From the NCBI GenBank assembly GCA_965371225.1, contig CBDUXP010000017.1, positions 10,329 through 74,328 on the forward strand: 64,000 bases of DNA, in the 5' to 3' direction. The DNA comes from CBDUXP01 sp965371225 [NCBI: uncultured bacterium]. Lineage in GTDB: Bacteria > Abyssobacteria > SURF-5 > CBDUXP01. The notes under the pieces are model-generated. The model did not search any database. It had not been told where the DNA came from and saw nothing but the letters and a program-made list of their open reading frames with translations. Each line of letters opens with the position of its first letter. Position 1 is the stretch's first letter. The position numbers were made by a program, and so were the translations under genes. Positions 61,280 to 64,000 of this stretch are shown here, in pieces.

Positions 61280-62820
61280 GTTGCCGATTGTAACGGAACC
61301 GGCGCGCGGCCGGTCGCCTCCGCCTGCCCCAGCAGCACCGCGGCCAGCGCCTCCTGTGCCGCCGGCGTGTCGCTGTAGGTGAGGGCGACCGGGTAGTCCG
61401 GAAAGAGGTCGGCGTCGAAGGGATTGCGCAGAGCCGCGACCAGCACGGGGCAGTCCGCGCGCTGCACCAGGTCCCGCGCCGCCGTCGCCTGCGGCGGCCG
61501 CAGGTGCGCGTTCGCCGTCGCGAGGAGCACCGCCTCGGCCGGGGGCAGGGCCACCTCACTGTGCAGGGGACAGACCGCTACCGTGCAGCCCCCCTGCTCC
61601 AGGGCGGCCACGAGCGGGTCCAGCCGCCCCAGCGTATCCGTCTCCACGGCTGTCTGGAGAAACGCCTCGGGCACAAGGAGCGTCACCCGCCCGCCGGTGA
61701 TGGGCGCCCAGTCCCCACCACGCAGGAGGGTGACGGCGCGCGCCGCGACAGTTGCCGCGACGGCGTGGGCGTCCGGCGGCGGAGATGGTGCATGCGCGCC
61801 GAAGCGTCGCAGTGCCGCACTCCGGGTTGCCGCATCCTGGAGGATCTGGTCGGCGATGAGGCCGCGCCCGATCGCGTCGACTAGAGCGTCGTACACCGCG
61901 TCCTGCACGGCGGGGGTGTGGCACACCAGAAGCAGGTCCACGCCGGCCATGATGGCGTTGGTCGCGCCCGCCTCAGGCGACAACCACTTGGTGAACGCCT
62001 TCATCTCCATGCAGTCGCTGATGATCGCCCCGTCGTACCCGATTTCGCGCCGCACGATGTGCTGGAAGAGCCGGCGGTTCACAGTGGCCGGCAACCGGGT
62101 CATGCGCTCCAGGTGCGGGTACGCGCAGTGCGCGGTCATGATGGCCGCCACCCCCGCCTCCATCGCCGCGATGAAGGGTGGCATGTGGTGGAGCTGCAGG
62201 TCCCGCAGGGAGGTCTGCACGATGGGCAGGTCGTCGTGCGCGTCCTGGCGGGCGTCGCCCATGCCGGGGAAGTGTTTCGCGGTGGCTGCCACCCCGCCCT
62301 CCTGTATGCCGCGGATCGTCGCGCAGCCGAGCGCCGCGACCCGGTCGGGATTCGCGCCGAAGCTCCGCACGCCGATCCCGGGGTTGTCCGGCGTACTGGC
62401 CAGGTCCAGCACGGGCGCGCAATTCAAGGTGATTCCCACGTCGCGCAACATGGCCGCCAAGCAGCGGCCCGTGTCGTAGGCCAAAGCCTCGTCGTCGGCG
62501 GCGCCGAGCGCCATGTTGCCTGGGAGTTCGGGCCAGGGGTCGCGGAGCCGCGCTACCGTTCCCCCCTCTTGATCGATGGCGATGAGCAGTGGCGAATCGT
62601 GCTCGGCCGCCCGCGCCTCCTGCAAGCGCACGCACAGGTCGCGCACCTGATCGGGGGCGTGCACGTTCCGCGCGAAAAGGATGATGCCGCCCGCGCGCCC
62701 CGCGCGAATGCGTTCCAGCACGTTGGCCGTGGGCTCCAGCCCGTCAAAGCCGACGATCAACGCATCGCCCACTTGCGTGGCGATGGGGATGTCCGGCGCG
62801 GTGGGTTTATCCGTAGGCAT
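61276..62820 (-). CDS. nagZ: Beta-N-acetylglucosaminidase NagZ (GH3), two-domain type
   Basis: 514 residues. Family 3 catalytic domain: LLIAIDQEGGTVARL, then KHFPGMGDARQDAHDDLP with the Asp193/His195 acid-base dyad and Lys182-His183 sugar contacts, and the nucleophile Asp269 in IISDCMEM. The usual motif is KHFPGHGD; here Met187 replaces the second His. A C-terminal GH3_C domain (about 360-510) is present, as in Bacillus NagZ. It removes GlcNAc from cell-wall muropeptides. ATG at 62820 overlaps namZ by 14 bases. Confidence 0.93.
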   Translation of the reverse strand: MPTDKPTAPDIPIATQVGDALIVGFDGLEPTANVLERIRAGRAGGIILFARNVHAPDQVRDLCVRLQEARAAEHDSPLLIAIDQEGGTVARLRDPWPELPGNMALGAADDEALAYDTGRCLAAMLRDVGITLNCAPVLDLASTPDNPGIGVRSFGANPDRVAALGCATIRGIQEGGVAATAKHFPGMGDARQDAHDDLPIVQTSLRDLQLHHMPPFIAAMEAGVAAIMTAHCAYPHLERMTRLPATVNRRLFQHIVRREIGYDGAIISDCMEMKAFTKWLSPEAGATNAIMAGVDLLLVCHTPAVQDAVYDALVDAIGRGLIADQILQDAATRSAALRRFGAHAPSPPPDAHAVAATVAARAVTLLRGGDWAPITGGRVTLLVPEAFLQTAVETDTLGRLDPLVAALEQGGCTVAVCPLHSEVALPPAEAVLLATANAHLRPPQATAARDLVQRADCPVLVAALRNPFDADLFPDYPVALTYSDTPAAQEALAAVLLGQAEATGRAPVPLQSAT

Positions 62821-63934
62821 CGGTGGGCTGGAGCGGGGCGGCAGCGCGGTCCGCCGCCCAGGTGTCCATCAGTGTGGGCGCCGGATGCCCTGCCAGCAAG
62901 CCCTCGCGAAGTTGCGGTCCGCCGGCCAACGCATCGAAGTGGCTCGCGTGAAAGCGACAACACTCCGGATGTCGCTGCAGGGCGGTGGCGAACACCGTCA
63001 GGACAGGCGGCAGCGGATCGGCGTCCGGCCGCGTGCGCGTGAGTCGAACGCCGTTGCAATGCTCCCCCAAAAACGACTCGGACTCGGGGACGCAGCCGTC
63101 GGGATCCGCGTGCCACCCGCCCTCGAGGACGTTCACGGCGTCGGCGACGGCCTCCGCCTGCAACCACGGCGCGCCAAGCCATCGAAACGGCCACGGTGTT
63201 CCCCGCCCGACGGACAGGGTGAGCCCCTCGCCCAGACAGGTGCCGGGATAGGCGGCGACCGATTCCAGATCCGGCAGGTTGGGTGAGGGCGGTGTCCACG
63301 GCAGGTTCAGGTCGGTCCACGCCTGTGTCCGCCGCCAGCCGCTCATGCACGCGCGTGTCACGCGCACGTCCGGGTGCGCGCGCTGCCAGCCGGTGGCGAT
63401 GTCACCGGTGGTCAGCCCGTGCTGCATGGGCAGGGGCCAGCATCCGACGGGCGCGTCGCAGTCCGCCGGAAGCACGTTCCCCCACCGTGCGGCGCCGAGC
63501 GGGTTCGGGCGGTCGCACACGATGATCTGCTTGTGCGCCGCGGTGGCTGCGCGGAGACACTGCTTCAGGACATGCCAAAACGTGTAGTACCGCGCGCCCA
63601 CGTCCTGCAGGTCGAACACGATGGTGTCGATGGCGTCGAGCATTCGCGCGTCGGGCGCGGCGCGCGTGCCGTAGAGGCTGGAGATGGGGATCTCCCCCGC
63701 GGTCGGAGCGTCCGCAACCGGGGCGCCGGCGGGCGCATCGGCTGCATAGCCATGCTCGGGCGCCCAGATAGCCGCCACCCGGGCGCCGGCGTTGCGCAGG
63801 AGGCTGAGGCCCGGCGTGCGCCCGTCCGCCGCCACGCTCGCGCGCGTTCCCACGTAGGCCAGCCGCCCGGCCGCCGCGATGTCGCCGCCTGTCAGCCAGG
63901 CTTCCAACCCGAACCGCACGCGCGGCTCAGTCAT
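62807..63934 (-). CDS. namZ: Exo-beta-N-acetylmuramidase NamZ (DUF1343)
   Basis: 375 residues. WAPEHGYAADAPAGAPVADA, PISSLYGTR, VFDLQDVGARYYTFWHVLK, VCDRPNP, and PSPNLPDLESVAAYPGTC are conserved in DUF1343/NamZ. B. subtilis NamZ (formerly YbbC) releases terminal MurNAc from peptidoglycan fragments and works with NagZ, as its neighbour here does. The first residues show no signal peptide, so cytoplasmic action is likely (inference). ATG at 63934 overlaps the stop of an upstream partial gene. Confidence 0.93.
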   Translation of the reverse strand: MTEPRVRFGLEAWLTGGDIAAAGRLAYVGTRASVAADGRTPGLSLLRNAGARVAAIWAPEHGYAADAPAGAPVADAPTAGEIPISSLYGTRAAPDARMLDAIDTIVFDLQDVGARYYTFWHVLKQCLRAATAAHKQIIVCDRPNPLGAARWGNVLPADCDAPVGCWPLPMQHGLTTGDIATGWQRAHPDVRVTRACMSGWRRTQAWTDLNLPWTPPSPNLPDLESVAAYPGTCLGEGLTLSVGRGTPWPFRWLGAPWLQAEAVADAVNVLEGGWHADPDGCVPESESFLGEHCNGVRLTRTRPDADPLPPVLTVFATALQRHPECCRFHASHFDALAGGPQLREGLLAGHPAPTLMDTWAADRAAAPLQPTDAYG

Positions 63935-64000
63935 ACACGCGCTGCAAATAAGTGTTGCTGACGTAGTGGCCAGGATCGCGGGATACTTGAAACCCTCGAC
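63927..64000 (-). CDS. C-terminal end of an unidentified upstream gene, cut by window edge
   Basis: The minus frame ends RGFQVSRDPGHYVSNTYLQR followed by VYD and TGA at 63929-63927, overlapping the start of namZ by 8 bases. Only about 23 residues are visible. The overlap supports a real coupled gene, but no family can be named. Confidence 0.5.
   Translation of the reverse strand, partial: RGFQVSRDPGHYVSNTYLQRVYD

Overview
This is a chromosomal window from a GC-rich (roughly 65-70 % by eye), Gram-negative-type bacterium. The diderm envelope is shown by an MlaFED-type lipid transporter with an MCE protein, a TonB-dependent receptor and several lipoproteins. No 16S rRNA, tRNA or phylum-diagnostic gene is present, so I do not assign a taxon. 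Divergent forms of common genes and dense GTGA/ATGA-coupled operons suggest an uncultivated or deep-branching lineage. I see no phage, insertion sequence or CRISPR array.

Layout. 1-9 kb: a truncated membrane glycosyltransferase, threonine aldolase, MazG, a glycine-zipper lipoprotein, an orphan GspE/PilB-like ATPase, an SGNH hydrolase, a DUF456 protein and a RecD2 helicase. 9-20 kb: a YfhO-like membrane protein; a TonB receptor with a PF04392 binding protein; a frameshifted remnant of a 3-hydroxyacyl-CoA dehydrogenase gene; a metallophosphoesterase; a site-2 protease overlapping an acyl-CoA ligase; and one lower-GC HNH-endonuclease gene that looks acquired. 20-37 kb (all minus): a 14-gene run from lepA through lepB, hemW, a flippase, five GT2 and two GT4 glycosyltransferases, a methyltransferase and two large membrane proteins (YfhO-like and DUF2723). 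Most joints overlap by 4 bases, which fits coordinated assembly of a surface glycan or protein-linked sugar on polyprenyl carriers.

37-55 kb (all minus): an AT-rich promoter and lipoprotein, a HEAT-repeat protein, then a coupled operon prs - MDR dehydrogenase - tldD - tldE - endonuclease V - hyuA - hyuB - galK-like - LolA-like lipoprotein. Next comes the mla operon, mlaF - Trp/Pro-repeat secreted protein - mlaE - mlaD - GT2. The repeat protein, coupled between the ATPase and the permease, is the most interesting unknown in the window.

55-64 kb: a small zinc-ribbon protein that may be made from a leaderless mRNA, HflX, a stand-alone cyclic-nucleotide-binding protein, and on the minus strand a cell-wall recycling operon, namZ - nagZ - anmK - amidase. 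In the amidase lipoprotein a second amidase domain has lost every recognisable catalytic residue. Together namZ, nagZ and anmK form a route that strips and phosphorylates muramic-acid sugars.
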